DNA from: Cytobacillus oceanisediminis
Lineage (GTDB): Bacteria; Bacillota; Bacilli; Bacillales; Cytobacillaceae
Assembly: GCF_003182355.1 (NCBI RefSeq)
Contig: NZ_QGTW01000005.1
Coordinates: forward strand, 1-64,000
DNA: 64,000 bases
Direction of reading: 5' to 3'
Made by a program: the position numbers and the translations under genes. The notes under the pieces were generated by a model. That model did no database searches, was not told the origin of the DNA, and worked only from the letters and a program-made list of their open reading frames with translations. Below, piece after piece: positions 8,512 through 17,958 of this stretch. The first letter of the stretch is position 1. Every line of letters starts with the position of its first letter.

Positions 8512-8991
8512 TTATAACAGGCTTCTTGAAGCGACAATCACTCCATCTTCGTCTGCATAAACATAATCACCTGGCTTCCAATCGATTCCACCGAATGTAA
8601 CTGGAATATCCCGATCCCCTTTTCCTTCTTTTTTGCTTTTTAAGGGATTGCTGCCAAGTGCGATAATCCCGGTCTCCAAACCGCCAAGCTCCACGGTATC
8701 CCGGACACAGCCATAAATAATTACACCCGCAAGTTTTCTTGAATGGGCAATTTCGCCGAGCCGGTCGCCCATTAATGCACACCTTTTCGAGCCGCCGCCG
8801 TCAACGACCAGCACATTTCCTTCTGGAATGGACTCCAATGCCTCTTTAACTAGCACGTTATCTTCAAAAACTCTAACGGTTGAAATGGGGCCCGAAAACT
8901 TTCTTCTATTTCCATACGATTTAAATTCCTGCTGGCATATAAGAAGCTCTTTGCTGTATTCATCACATAAATCAGCTGTTTTAAAATCCAA
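8512..8991 (-). CDS. RraA family protein, TTG start
   Basis: A 159-residue RraA-like protein. The conserved core includes FKTADLCDE at the start, [30 protein letters not shown] and [14 protein letters not shown]. In Escherichia coli RraA inhibits RNase E; many Bacillus members may instead be metal-dependent 4-hydroxy-4-methyl-2-oxoglutarate or oxaloacetate aldolases, since the D/R active-site pattern is kept. The TTG at 8991 is chosen over the ATG at 9042 because AAGGAGGAG sits 7-9 bases upstream and the family begins exactly there. The biochemical role is therefore uncertain. Confidence 0.85.
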   Translation of the reverse strand: MDFKTADLCDEYSKELLICQQEFKSYGNRRKFSGPISTVRVFEDNVLVKEALESIPEGNVLVVDGGGSKRCALMGDRLGEIAHSRKLAGVIIYGCVRDTVELGGLETGIIALGSNPLKSKKEGKGDRDIPVTFGGIDWKPGDYVYADEDGVIVASRSLL

Positions 8992-9229
8992 ACAATATCT
9001 CCTCCTTTTATTGAATTCCGGAAAGTACCCTATTTGGGGCACCCGGCTTTACACCAGTCAAACAGGAAAACACTCTCTGCCTCTATTTCTTCGTGATTCA
9101 TACATCTGTTCCCTTCCTTTTTCGCAATGGAAAGGGAAAGATTATCGATTTCAGGCATATACCTTAACTAAGGAAGCATTTTCACATTCCCATTTACTTC
9201 ATTTGCTGATGAAAAAGGGAGGCTAAAAG

Positions 9230-9373
9230 ATGGCTTTGATGTGGACCATTACGGCAGGATTTATAATTTCACTTGGGCTTGCCGGATTTATGCTTGTCTA
9301 TTTTTTAAAAGGTGCAATGAATTCCAAGGATTCCACCTCGGTGGACCCAGTTCAGAAAGATTCAGCAGAGTAA
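9230..9373 (+). CDS. small single-pass membrane protein, 47 residues
   Basis: A short frame with a very good ribosome site (AAGGGAGG, 7 bases before ATG). It encodes MALMWTITAGF, one hydrophobic helix (residues 4-27) and a polar, acidic tail ending DSAE. A terminator-like hairpin follows 7 bp after the stop. The sequence is unrelated to genes on either side and to any family I know, but start signal, composition and terminator all fit a real microprotein. Confidence 0.7.
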   Translation: MALMWTITAGFIISLGLAGFMLVYFLKGAMNSKDSTSVDPVQKDSAE

Positions 9374-9379
9374 GGAAAA

Positions 9380-9401
9380 GAGGCTGCTATATGGCAGCCT
9401 C
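9380..9401 (+). terminator. hairpin after the 47-residue protein
   Basis: GAGGCTGC (9380-9387) pairs exactly with GCAGCCTC (9394-9401) around a 6-nt loop. There is no strong T-run, so termination may be partial. Confidence 0.5.
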
Positions 9402-9451
9402 AAAGTATTTAGAGAAATTAGTTTTGAGTACAGCAAGGGGAGAGTAAATCC

Positions 9452-10261
9452 CTATTTTTGGCAATTCCCGCAATAAAATGTTTTCCGTGACGAAATTTCT
9501 TCTTTTACGATGGGGCTGCTGCAGCGAAGGCAGGGTTCGCCTTCCCTGTCATAAACCCTGCACTGTTCATTATATCCCCCAGATTTTGTATCCCCTCTAA
9601 ACAGCGGTTCCTCCATATAGCCCCCAAACTGGATGGCTCTCGTTAAAACACCCTTTAAGGACTGGTAGAGAATTTTGATTTCATCCTCATCCAGTTCATC
9701 CGCTTTTTTCATGGGAAGCAGGCCGGCCTCAAAACAAATTTCATCGCTATAGCAATTGCCGATTCCGGAGAGAAATTGCTGATTGACAAAAGTAGTTTTC
9801 AGCATCCCTCTTCTGCTCCCTATCAGCTCCCGGAATACAGGAAAGCTGAATGTTTGATCCATAGGCTCCGGGCCTAAATCCGCTAGCTCCTTCTCCAGTT
9901 CAGTATCTGTTAAAAGATGAAGATAGCCCAGTCTTAGGCCGATAAAATATAGTTTTTTGTCCCCAAAGGAAAGAATAACCTGTTTTGTCCGGTCAGGATT
10001 GTCTTCTTCATCGCCAATATACATCCAGCCGCCAAGCATCAGATGCAGCAGCAGGTTTTTTCCGGAGCTAAGCTTGAAGATAAGATGCTTGGCCCTCCGT
10101 TTAATGTCGGTAATCTGAGCATTTATTAGCTGGCTTTTAAGCTGTCCGGGATTTATGTTGATTGATTTTTCCCGGTTAATCTCCACATCAGTAATGGTTC
10201 TGCCTCCCAGTTGTTCAGTTAATAGTCTTCTGTAGGTTTCCATTTCCGGCAGCTCAGGCAT
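9452..10261 (-). CDS. Fpg/Nei-type DNA glycosylase
   Basis: A 269-residue DNA-formamidopyrimidine glycosylase family protein that removes oxidised bases and nicks the abasic site. It begins PELPEMET; the N-terminal Pro is the catalytic nucleophile, and Glu3 and Glu6 are in place. The helix-two-turn-helix has FLSGIGNCYSDEI and the C-terminal zinc finger has CLRC...CGNC. The start at 10261 follows GGAAGGAGC and leaves Pro as residue 2. PELPEMET and HLMLGGWMY differ from housekeeping MutM (PELPEVET, HLGMSG), suggesting a second, MutM-like paralogue rather than MutM itself. Confidence 0.88.
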   Translation of the reverse strand: MPELPEMETYRRLLTEQLGGRTITDVEINREKSININPGQLKSQLINAQITDIKRRAKHLIFKLSSGKNLLLHLMLGGWMYIGDEEDNPDRTKQVILSFGDKKLYFIGLRLGYLHLLTDTELEKELADLGPEPMDQTFSFPVFRELIGSRRGMLKTTFVNQQFLSGIGNCYSDEICFEAGLLPMKKADELDEDEIKILYQSLKGVLTRAIQFGGYMEEPLFRGDTKSGGYNEQCRVYDREGEPCLRCSSPIVKEEISSRKTFYCGNCQK

Positions 10262-10426
10262 AGTGTCAGCTCCTTCCAAAAATACTGTTACCTTAGTATT
10301 GAATGGAAAGAATATCTTCATCCCTTCGCGCTAAAAAAATTGCTTCTTGATTCTTTTAAATAGGTTCATTAATACATAACATAATTTACCAATATATTGG
10401 TACGATGATGGCAAGGGGGGCATACC

Positions 10427-10916
10427 ATGCAAATCCGCCGTTCCACAAAGCAAGCAGCACTTTTCTTTATCATCTATTTTGCTTTACTATGTTCCTTAAT
10501 TTTTGCCGCAACAGCCTTAAAGCCATCACTTCAAAAGAAGCAGCCCACCGAAATTACATCTGCCTTCAAAGGAAATCCAAATTCAGGAGGAAAAGCAGGA
10601 GAAAAAAGCTGCTGAGAATGAAGGAAAATGGCAGCCCTCCAAGACCTTTATTATAACGGCTATTTCAATCGGCTCTGTCCTGGATGTTATCAATGCCATC
10701 CTTTGGGCCCGCCATGAAAATAAAAAGAACCAGGAAAGCCAATCGTTTAATCCCAATAAGTGGACAAATAAAAAATGGTTTTGGTACCTGGTATCGATGG
10801 GGATTGTTGTACCGAAGAACGGCAAGCTGACGATCAGCTGGAAAAACTTGATTTTAACAATCCTCTTTTTGATTTTATTGAAGTTTTGGCTTTTTGAAAA
10901 TCTCGAGAGCATTTAG
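10427..10916 (+). pseudogene. membrane protein gene with a one-base frameshift
   Basis: The first frame begins at 10427 after AAGGGGGG and encodes one membrane helix (ALFFIIYFALLCSLIFAATAL), then stops at 10615. A second frame, one base ahead, continues without interruption to 10916 and encodes a charged QEEKQEKK linker, a membrane helix (FIITAISIGSVLDVINAIL), a basic loop and a final helix (LILTILFLILLKFWLF). One extra base between about 10556 and 10610 would explain it, for example in the GG at 10570 or in the A6 run near 10603. The intact protein would have about 162 residues. Family unknown. A sequencing error or slippage is possible. Confidence 0.65.
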
Positions 10917-10965
10917 AGGACATTTGTTGGAAAGAAAGCTGCAATTATTATTAAGTCATCTCGAA

Positions 10966-10996
10966 TTTATGAACCACTCTGCTGATTTACGTGCAA
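10966..10996 (+). repeat. dispersed repeat unit (TTTATGAACCAC...GTGCAA)
   Basis: This unit has the same frame of conserved words (TTTATGAACCA, GATTTACGTGCAA) as two units at 61668-61740. It is intergenic. Confidence 0.6.
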
Positions 10997-11073
10997 ATTC
11001 CTCTTTCACAGTCTGTTATTAAACGTTTTATCTTCTTCAGTTCAAAAACAGTTTAGCATCTCGGACAAGAAAA

Positions 11074-11102
11074 AAGATTCCGCAGACGGTGCCGGGAATC
11101 TT
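11074..11102 (-). terminator. terminator after the Cys/Met PLP enzyme
   Basis: AAGATTCC (11074-11081) pairs with GGAATCTT (11095-11102), with TTTTTTCTT following on the minus strand. Confidence 0.8.
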
Positions 11103-11108
11103 CTTCGT

Positions 11109-12245
11109 TTATACGAAACCTTGATTGATAGCCTGATTAATCTGGGCAATAAGATCTTCTGCATGCTCAATTCCGATTGAAATGCGTACAACATGGCTGG
11201 TAATGCCGAGTTCCCTGGAGGTTTCAGGCGGAAGCGCCCGGTGAGAGGTTGTCAGCGGATGGGATACAGATGTTTCTACGCCTGCTAGGGTTGGAACAAT
11301 TTTTACCCAGCCGAGTCCTTTGAAAAACTCATTCACATTAATCCTGTCAGCCAATTCAATTGTCACAATCGCACCGTAGCCGGCATCCCCGAGTTCAAAC
11401 GGATAATAGACCTTTTTAATGTCCTGGTTTACCTTCAAAGCCTCGGCCACTCTTTTTGCGTTAGAGGATTGCTGCTTCATTCTAAGTGCTAGAGTTTTGG
11501 CTCCCCGGCAGGTCAGCCACGCTTCAAAAGGACTTAAATTGGCTCCAAGGTTCACGATTTTTCCGCGCGCTTTCCCAATCAATGCTTCATCCCCGACGAG
11601 GACACCTGCTGTAATATCGCTGTGCCCGCCAATATATTTAGTTGCACTGTGCACGACTAAATCAATGCCCTTAAGATATGGCTGGCAATGGTATGGAGTT
11701 GCAAAGGTATTATCAATCAGGGATATGAGGTTATGTTTTTTCGCCAGGCAGGCTACGTCTTCAAGATTTTCCACTCTCAATAATGGATTGGTGATGGATT
11801 CGGAATAAAGCAGCTTAGTATTGTCCCGGATTGCTTCCTTAACTTTCTCCATATCGGAAAAAGAAACGACCGTTACTTCAATTCCCAGCTGTGTAAGCTC
11901 TTCCTTAATCAAATGAAAGCTGCCGCCATACAGGTCATCCGCAGCCACAATATGGTCCCCGCTTTTAACAACAGCCAGCACTCCGGCTAAAATAGCTGAC
12001 AAACCTGAAGATGCGGCTACACCAGCCGGTGCCCCTTCCAGACCGGCAATTAAATCGCCAAGCTCATCCGTATTCGGGTTTCCTACCCGGGAATATAAAT
12101 AATTGCCATTCCCTTGATAAAAACCTTCCAATTCATCAAGGTCATTAAAGGCAAAAGCAGAGGTTTGGTAAATAGGCGTCACTTTGCTTTTAATGGTCCG
12201 TTCGGTTTTATTTTTCTTATGAAGTACAGCGGTCTCAAAGTTCAT
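11109..12245 (-). CDS. Cys/Met metabolism PLP-dependent enzyme (cystathionine gamma-synthase/lyase type)
   Basis: A 378-residue fold-type I PLP enzyme. The family signature includes YSRVGNPNTDEL, the PLP-binding lysine in HSATKYIGGHSDITAG, DNTFATPYHCQP and the C-terminal GVETSVSHP...RISIGIE. Members include cystathionine gamma-synthase, gamma-lyase and methionine gamma-lyase, and the sequence alone does not separate them here. It is a single-gene unit. I see no S-box or T-box in the 158-bp leader, so methionine-responsive riboswitch control is not evident. Confidence 0.85.
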   Translation of the reverse strand: MNFETAVLHKKNKTERTIKSKVTPIYQTSAFAFNDLDELEGFYQGNGNYLYSRVGNPNTDELGDLIAGLEGAPAGVAASSGLSAILAGVLAVVKSGDHIVAADDLYGGSFHLIKEELTQLGIEVTVVSFSDMEKVKEAIRDNTKLLYSESITNPLLRVENLEDVACLAKKHNLISLIDNTFATPYHCQPYLKGIDLVVHSATKYIGGHSDITAGVLVGDEALIGKARGKIVNLGANLSPFEAWLTCRGAKTLALRMKQQSSNAKRVAEALKVNQDIKKVYYPFELGDAGYGAIVTIELADRINVNEFFKGLGWVKIVPTLAGVETSVSHPLTTSHRALPPETSRELGITSHVVRISIGIEHAEDLIAQINQAINQGFV

Positions 12246-12262
12246 CTTTCATTGCCCCTTTA

Positions 12263-12298
12263 AAAAAAGAAATAAGGGCTGGACTATGCCCAGACCTT
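12263..12298 (-). terminator. terminator of the germination operon
   Basis: An imperfect GGTCTGGGC/GTCCAGCCC hairpin (12275-12297) is followed on the minus strand by TTATTTCTTTTTTT, downstream of the gerC-like gene. Confidence 0.65.
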
Positions 12299-12403
12299 TA
12301 GTTGCAATAAGCCTTCACACAATAATATGCTGAATTGTAAATCAATTTCGATACCGAAATTATATCAATAGCGCATTATAGCGTCAATTAAGATAGCACT
12401 GGG

Positions 12404-13603
12404 CTATTGTTCCTTTACTTCTGTTAAAAAGCTTTTCGTTCGGATTCCTGTTCTTCTAATAACTATAGTTGTATCTATTTTCACATCTGCCTCTGCAAAA
12501 TTTTGATCCCACTTGTCCTGTATTTTTTTGAAATTTTTATAGTCCTGCCTCTGAACAACTTCGCCGAAACCAAAAATATCAGCTTCAAATTCCTCCTGGA
12601 CGTTTTTAATTGTGTTTGAAATGGTATCTTTCAAATGCTTTTCCGCGGATTCTTCATTTTGCAAGTACGTATTCGCTTTTTCAAACTCATTATTGCAGTG
12701 GGTTCCGTCAACAAATGCCTCTGCCCTTATATGTATATTAATTACGGGCTTTCCTCCTTGTATCTTCCCTTCATTCCATGTCTTAGTATTGTATATCCTC
12801 AAACCCATGAAGCGATCTTCGTCACATTTAACGGTTAGAGACGTTTTTATTAATTTATCCTGAATCCATAAGTAATTTCTTGAATTTTCCAATGAAAGGT
12901 AGCCGACTAATTGATCTCCCTTGAATATAGCCAGGGAATCGATAATCACAAGGGCATCCGGCGTTACTTTTTTCATATTCTCGGAACTGAGGCCCTCGGA
13001 AGGATCACCCATAATGGTCACCGCAGCCATAACCGGCTGCCGGCCAGGAGAAGTCCAGGCCCTGATTACATCATTCATTCTTACGCCAGGGTCACCTCCC
13101 CAATCCTTCATCATTGTTTCAAGCTGGGTATGCAGCTTTAATGAAGATGATTTTTGAAACTGGTAGGTTACTCTTAATATATCTGATCCCCTGAGTCCCC
13201 GTGCAACTAAAATATTGAAGTCATCACGGATTTCCCTATTTCTTTCCAAAAAGTCAATGAAATCAATGATTCCTTCCTTGGCCAGTTCCTCTCCAATAAT
13301 CAAAGTCCTCATATGCGAATAAATTAAATGCCTCGATATTCCTTCATTTACTCTATAGGTCAGTTCCGCCAGTGAGTTGCCTTCTGCGGAATAAACAATA
13401 GAAGGAGCAAATCCGCTTGCAGTCTGCTTATTTAATTCAGTCGCATTAATGCCCTCCACTGTCAGGACATATTTATCGTCCTCTCCCTTATCAACAGCCA
13501 TTCCTGTAACAACAGTAATTTCTCCCAGTTCCCTCTGATCCCAGCAGCCCGTAAGTAAAACGATAACCGGAAAAAGGATTGCAATAATAGCATATTGTCT
13601 CAA
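12404..13603 (-). CDS. germinant receptor C subunit, Ger(x)C lipoprotein
   Basis: A 399-residue spore lipoprotein. The signal peptide ends in lipobox LLTGC (Cys19), followed by WDQRELGE, the GerAC hallmark. Blocks such as VTGMAVDKG, SHMRTLIIGEELA and RNREIRDDFNILVARG match the Ger(x)C N-terminal domain, and the C-terminal half carries the second domain. It sits on the outer face of the spore inner membrane with the A and B subunits. Its start overlaps the A-subunit stop by 4 bp. Confidence 0.93.
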   Translation of the reverse strand: MRQYAIIAILFPVIVLLTGCWDQRELGEITVVTGMAVDKGEDDKYVLTVEGINATELNKQTASGFAPSIVYSAEGNSLAELTYRVNEGISRHLIYSHMRTLIIGEELAKEGIIDFIDFLERNREIRDDFNILVARGLRGSDILRVTYQFQKSSSLKLHTQLETMMKDWGGDPGVRMNDVIRAWTSPGRQPVMAAVTIMGDPSEGLSSENMKKVTPDALVIIDSLAIFKGDQLVGYLSLENSRNYLWIQDKLIKTSLTVKCDEDRFMGLRIYNTKTWNEGKIQGGKPVINIHIRAEAFVDGTHCNNEFEKANTYLQNEESAEKHLKDTISNTIKNVQEEFEADIFGFGEVVQRQDYKNFKKIQDKWDQNFAEADVKIDTTIVIRRTGIRTKSFLTEVKEQ

Positions 13604-15189
13604 TTAGTTTGCTCCCCTTTCATAGGCGGAGGAGACGGCGATCCTGTCTTTGGCTGTTTTTCAGGATTCTGCGTTTTTAAGTATCCAGGGCGCTTCCGCA
13701 TGCTCCAGAATGGGAAGCGGAAGAAAACATCTTTCTGCTGCTCAATAATAAACGGTGCAACTGGAGCTAAATAAGGAACCCCAAATGATCTAAGCGAGCT
13801 TAAATGAGCCACAATTAAAACAAGGACAATCAAGACGCCATAAAGCCCTAATATAGCCGAGACAATGATAAGCATGAATCGCAATAACCGAGCTGCCGCT
13901 GCAAAGCTATATGTCGGAGATACGAAATTTGCAATAGCGGTAATAGCGACAATGATCACCATGATATTGGAAATGATCCCAGCTTCGGCTGCCGCCTGCC
14001 CAATCACAAGCGCCCCTACAATAGAGACGGTTTGCCCAACTGCTCTGGGCATCCGGACACCGGCTTCCCGCAATATCTCAAATGTCACTTCCATAATAAG
14101 GACTTCTATTACTGCAGGAAAAGGGACCCCTTCCCGCTGTGCAATAATCCCCAGCAGGAGAGGAGTTGGCAAAAGCTCGTGATGAAAAGTTAAAATCCCC
14201 ACATATAATGAAGGTGTAATCAGTGCAATCATAAAAGATAAATACCTGATCATCCTTAAAAAGCTTCCCATCATAAAGTTTTGATAATAATCCTCAGCAG
14301 TTGAAAAAAAATCAACAAGCACAGCAGGAACCATTAACACAAATGGAGTACCGTCAATTAAAATGGCAATCTTTCCGTCAAGCAAATTGGCAGCAACAGA
14401 ATCCGGCCTTTCTGTATTTAGGGCCAGGGGAAAGGGAGTGGCAGACTTATCTGCTATTAGCTCCTCAATATTGCCGGATTCAAATATCGCGTGTACCTTT
14501 ATTTTACTAAGCCTTTTTCGAATCTCTTCCACCATTTTTTTATTTGAAATGCCTTCCATATAGCTTATATAAACCGTAGTTTGAGTTTCGGTGCCGATGA
14601 CAAATTTTTCGAAGCGAAGTTTCCTGTTCTTGATTCTTCTTCTCAGCAAGCTTACATTGGTTTCAATGGATTCAACAAATCCGTCCTTCGGCCCCCTAAT
14701 AACCGTTTGGGTGCTTGGCTCCGTTATGGCCCTATCTTCAGCACTTCCCATGGAAAGGGATAATGCCTTGCCAAGATCCTTAAAGACAATAATGATATTG
14801 CCATTCAGCATAGCCGCAACTACTTCATCGAAAGTTTCAATGAGGTGATAACCCGCACCTCCGAATTTCTCCTTGCATAGGGATTTCAGATCATCTTCGG
14901 TTGTTAGTTCAATTCCGTCACTTTTTCCGCCAAGAGATGTAAGGAACGTTTCTTTTAGGAGCTTGGTATCGATCATGCTTACGAGATAAACAAGCAACGC
15001 ATCCTTGCCTTCTGTTTTTAACTCATCCATGCTTAAATCTACTGTGTTTCCAAACTCATTTCTAATTTTTCCCTTCAGCTGCTCCAGGCTCAGGGATTTG
15101 AGAACTTCTCCAGCGTCAGGAAGTTCTTCCATTTGGAAAGGAAGGACTTTTTTCTTCTGCATCTTTAAAAGTGATTTAAGAATACTCAA
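13600..15189 (-). CDS. germinant receptor A subunit (GerA/SpoVAF family)
   Basis: A 529-residue GerA-family protein. An N-terminal soluble part (about 1-290) includes RGPKDGFVESIETNVSLLRRRIK, the most conserved family block. Four or five membrane segments follow (about 300-480), including ALITPSLYVGILTFHHELLPTPLL. The C-terminus is a proline-rich tail. Together with the B and C subunits it forms the receptor that starts germination on nutrient binding. It overlaps the B gene by 4 bp, so the three genes are translationally coupled. Confidence 0.94.
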   Translation of the reverse strand: MSILKSLLKMQKKKVLPFQMEELPDAGEVLKSLSLEQLKGKIRNEFGNTVDLSMDELKTEGKDALLVYLVSMIDTKLLKETFLTSLGGKSDGIELTTEDDLKSLCKEKFGGAGYHLIETFDEVVAAMLNGNIIIVFKDLGKALSLSMGSAEDRAITEPSTQTVIRGPKDGFVESIETNVSLLRRRIKNRKLRFEKFVIGTETQTTVYISYMEGISNKKMVEEIRKRLSKIKVHAIFESGNIEELIADKSATPFPLALNTERPDSVAANLLDGKIAILIDGTPFVLMVPAVLVDFFSTAEDYYQNFMMGSFLRMIRYLSFMIALITPSLYVGILTFHHELLPTPLLLGIIAQREGVPFPAVIEVLIMEVTFEILREAGVRMPRAVGQTVSIVGALVIGQAAAEAGIISNIMVIIVAITAIANFVSPTYSFAAAARLLRFMLIIVSAILGLYGVLIVLVLIVAHLSSLRSFGVPYLAPVAPFIIEQQKDVFFRFPFWSMRKRPGYLKTQNPEKQPKTGSPSPPPMKGEQTN

Positions 15190-16307
15190 AACTTCATCTC
15201 CTTCCCGCTGGAATTAGAATTTTTCTTTCTTAGCTTCCAGATTAAAGCGAGCAAAAGAAGTGACGGAAATCCGAATTGCATCGGCAAGTGGAGAAGGTAT
15301 GGTACCAGCTCCAGACCCTCCTGCCAATGGTCACCAAAATTCACGGAAATCAAAATGGAAAATACGGATACAATCATTCCCACTGGCAGTGAAAAATATC
15401 GGTACGGTAGCTGAAAGGTATATTCAAGGCCTTTTAATCCTGCAAACATAAAAACGGAGCCTTTAATCAAAATCCCCAGCATCATGATAAAAACGACGAG
15501 TGCATCAATTCTTTCAATAAAGTTTCCGATAGAGACTTCCCTTGCTGAACTTAGCATTGGAAAATTGGAACGGAGCAAGGCATCCACTCCAAGCGTGACA
15601 ATCATCAGAAACATAGCAAATAGCAGGAGACCACCTGCAATTACCACACCCAATAAAGAAACTCTCAAACAATATTTAAAATTGGTTACAACCGGAAGAA
15701 TCAGAGTAAACGCAATCAGCTCTCCAAAAGGAAAAACAATCAAGGTTGGGAATAACGCTTTCAAAACAGGCTGTACCCCATCTCCCAATACTGGCTGGAG
15801 CTCATGCAAATTTACATTTCCGCTAGCAAATAGCAAAATGGTAAGAAGAAAAAGAAAACCGAACAAATAGGGTGTGAAAATCTCGGACGTCCTCCCCAAA
15901 ACCTCAAGCCCCAGATACAAGATATATGCCATCAGCAAACTTATCGTAAGGGAAATCACTTCTATTGGCGTTGACGGCAAAATGGCGGAAGCAATCAATT
16001 CTCCGAAGTCCCTGACTATACGGCAGGTAAGATACAGAAAATAGATGATATATAAAACAGAAAGTATAATAGCAATTGGCCTTTTAAAGCAATATTCCAT
16101 GATTTCAAACAAATTCTTGCCTGGAATCCTGCTGACAATAAAGTAAAAAAACAACATAATCCCCAGCCCGAAGAGAACCGCAATCGCTATGGCAATCCAT
16201 GCATCCTTTTTTGCATCTCCGCCAACACCAACAACAATTGCACTGCCTAAAAGAAAGTTAATCATTAATGTAAGCAGCTGGCTGAGTGAAATATTCTCCT
16301 TTAACAT
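15186..16307 (-). CDS. germinant receptor B subunit (GerAB/ArcD/ProY transporter family)
   Basis: A 373-residue integral membrane protein with about ten helices, of the APC-superfamily GerAB type; in characterised receptors this subunit binds the germinant. It starts MLKENISLSQLLTLMINFLLGSAIVVG, matching the family N-terminus. A TTG immediately upstream (16310) is an alternative start. The gene order B-A-C differs from the common A-B-C. The germinant cannot be predicted. Confidence 0.92.
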   Translation of the reverse strand: MLKENISLSQLLTLMINFLLGSAIVVGVGGDAKKDAWIAIAIAVLFGLGIMLFFYFIVSRIPGKNLFEIMEYCFKRPIAIILSVLYIIYFLYLTCRIVRDFGELIASAILPSTPIEVISLTISLLMAYILYLGLEVLGRTSEIFTPYLFGFLFLLTILLFASGNVNLHELQPVLGDGVQPVLKALFPTLIVFPFGELIAFTLILPVVTNFKYCLRVSLLGVVIAGGLLLFAMFLMIVTLGVDALLRSNFPMLSSAREVSIGNFIERIDALVVFIMMLGILIKGSVFMFAGLKGLEYTFQLPYRYFSLPVGMIVSVFSILISVNFGDHWQEGLELVPYLLHLPMQFGFPSLLLLALIWKLRKKNSNSSGKEMKF

Positions 16308-16539
16308 CAAATCACCATTCCCTTTTAATAAAAAAGCGCAAATCGTAAGCTACATCAAAGTGCTGTTCCTCTTAAACAATATTCCCGATCGTGTGATATT
16401 CCTCTTAAGAAGTTACCATGCTTTCTCAGAAGTTTCCGGCACCTTCCCAAAGCTGCGTCTCTGGTCATGCAGGCCCCCGCCTTCCCCGGCCATTGGCTGG
16501 GAGCAGACTTGGTCATAGTCAAAAATTTATATTTTTATA

Positions 16540-16773
16540 TCAGAAAGAGCCCGTTTTTTTCCGATTCTTAAAAATGCGATAATCAATGATCAAGCTGGAT
16601 ACCAATCCCGCACCAATCGTGAACAGAATAATCATTCTCCCCGTGGCAACCTCCGAAAACAGCAAATTCCTTAAAGCTTCCCAAAAGGTAAAATCGAAAA
16701 TTTTCATATCAAATAATGTTGCTAATAAAGCAAGTAGCGTAAAAATCGCAAAATAACTAAACGTAACCATCAT
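16540..16773 (-). CDS. small membrane protein linked to the germination operon
   Basis: A 77-residue protein with two predicted membrane helices (VTFSYFAIFTLLALLATLF and MIILFTIGAGLVSSLIIDY) and a basic C-terminus. It points the same way as the receptor genes, 232 bp upstream of the B gene. Small two-helix D-type proteins accompany some germinant receptor operons and modulate them, so this may be such an accessory. The gap leaves co-transcription unproven. Confidence 0.6.
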   Translation of the reverse strand: MMVTFSYFAIFTLLALLATLFDMKIFDFTFWEALRNLLFSEVATGRMIILFTIGAGLVSSLIIDYRIFKNRKKTGSF

Positions 16774-16860
16774 AGATACCCCATTAACTTTGGATACTGT
16801 ATATCATTTCTCATAGTGCATTTTTTATCCAGCTAATAGAGTATTTAATATAACAATTAA

Positions 16861-16890
16861 AAACCCCTTCTCCTGCCGGGAGAAGGGGCT
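16861..16890 (-). terminator. terminator of the desaturase gene
   Basis: CCCCTTCTCC pairs with GGAGAAGGGG around TGCC/GG (16864-16888). On the minus strand it is followed by TTTTTAATTG. Confidence 0.9.
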
Positions 16891-16893
16891 AGA

Positions 16894-17958
16894 TCAATGC
16901 TTTTTTTCAGTATTTATTTTTCGGTATTTAATATTTGCTGCATCCAGCCCATTCCCCAATGATCCAAATGCTTTGCCGGCATAGGGGTCCACCAGGTCCG
17001 ATTGTTTAAAATAGACCCTAGGGGTTTTCCATAATGCAGCCAGCGCTCTTGTTAACGGCATCTCATGATATCGCTCAGGCCACATTGATTTAATATGCTT
17101 TTTTACCAGAGGATAATATTTAGGGCTCATCCCCGGGAAAAGATGGTGCTCAGTGTGATAGGAAAAATTAAAATGCAGCACATCCACCCATTTCGGAACC
17201 GTTACCGTCAAACTATTTACAAGCGGATCATTCACCGGTGTCAAGGGATTTAAACGATGGTTGGTGGCAATGTAGCTCATGACGATAAAATTGGCAATCA
17301 GCAGCGGCAGCAGAAAGGCAAAAAACCACTTTACCGGGCCGATGATGAACAGCAGTGTGATCCAGGTTGCCCATGGCAGAATAAGCTGTGTCCATACCGC
17401 CGGCCGCTTTGCCGGCTTAAATTCCTTTATGTAAAGCCTAAACATTTTTAGCCCATGCATAGTGAATTGGAAGGCTAAAGACAGAAATCCAAAAGATGCC
17501 CGAAAAGAAAAAGGCAATTTATAGACCCATTTTAAAATAGGGTTCTGTGCAATTTTTTCAAAAGTCGGCCAAGCATCAGGATCTTTTTCCTCATCCTGGG
17601 TATGTACGTGATGTGTGAGGTTATGCCACTTCCTCCATAGGGCTGGGCCAGTACTTAACGGCCAAAACGCAATCGCGCCAAGCAAGTCTCTCAGCCATGC
17701 TTTCCTTACCACAGTGCCATGCAGAATCTCATGTCCAAGGAAACCCATGGCTGCAAAACTTGAGCCGAGAATAATTGCAATTAGGAAACTTAATAAAGGG
17801 TGCAGCTCAAATAACGAAATCGCCAAAAACCCGCCTATTACAATCAGCAAATAAGCAAGTCCTCCCCATAGTCGTGATGGAACAGGCTTGAATGCCTTTT
17901 TTGGCATCAATGGCGCAATTCTCGCCGCATACCATCCAAAGCTGTGAAGCTCTTTCAT
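16894..17958 (-). CDS. membrane fatty acid desaturase
   Basis: A 354-residue membrane di-iron desaturase. The three histidine clusters are present: HEILHG (about residue 76), HNLTHH (about 112) and HTEHH (about 262), together with LGxE-type spacing between paired hydrophobic helices. It introduces a double bond into an acyl chain, usually to keep membranes fluid in the cold. It is a single gene with AGGAGAA upstream and a strong terminator. The regiospecificity is not determinable; it is about the length of B. subtilis Des. Confidence 0.88.
   Translation of the reverse strand: MKELHSFGWYAARIAPLMPKKAFKPVPSRLWGGLAYLLIVIGGFLAISLFELHPLLSFLIAIILGSSFAAMGFLGHEILHGTVVRKAWLRDLLGAIAFWPLSTGPALWRKWHNLTHHVHTQDEEKDPDAWPTFEKIAQNPILKWVYKLPFSFRASFGFLSLAFQFTMHGLKMFRLYIKEFKPAKRPAVWTQLILPWATWITLLFIIGPVKWFFAFLLPLLIANFIVMSYIATNHRLNPLTPVNDPLVNSLTVTVPKWVDVLHFNFSYHTEHHLFPGMSPKYYPLVKKHIKSMWPERYHEMPLTRALAALWKTPRVYFKQSDLVDPYAGKAFGSLGNGLDAANIKYRKINTEKKH

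Noticed and set aside
8828..9226. 132-codon plus-strand frame over rraA
   Set aside because: It is antisense to a well-supported gene, lacks a ribosome site and has no recognisable domain.
12246..12403. Hairpin before the Cys/Met PLP enzyme as a SAM or T-box riboswitch
   Set aside because: Too short, and none of the S-box or T-box core motifs occurs. It fits better as the terminator of the germination operon.
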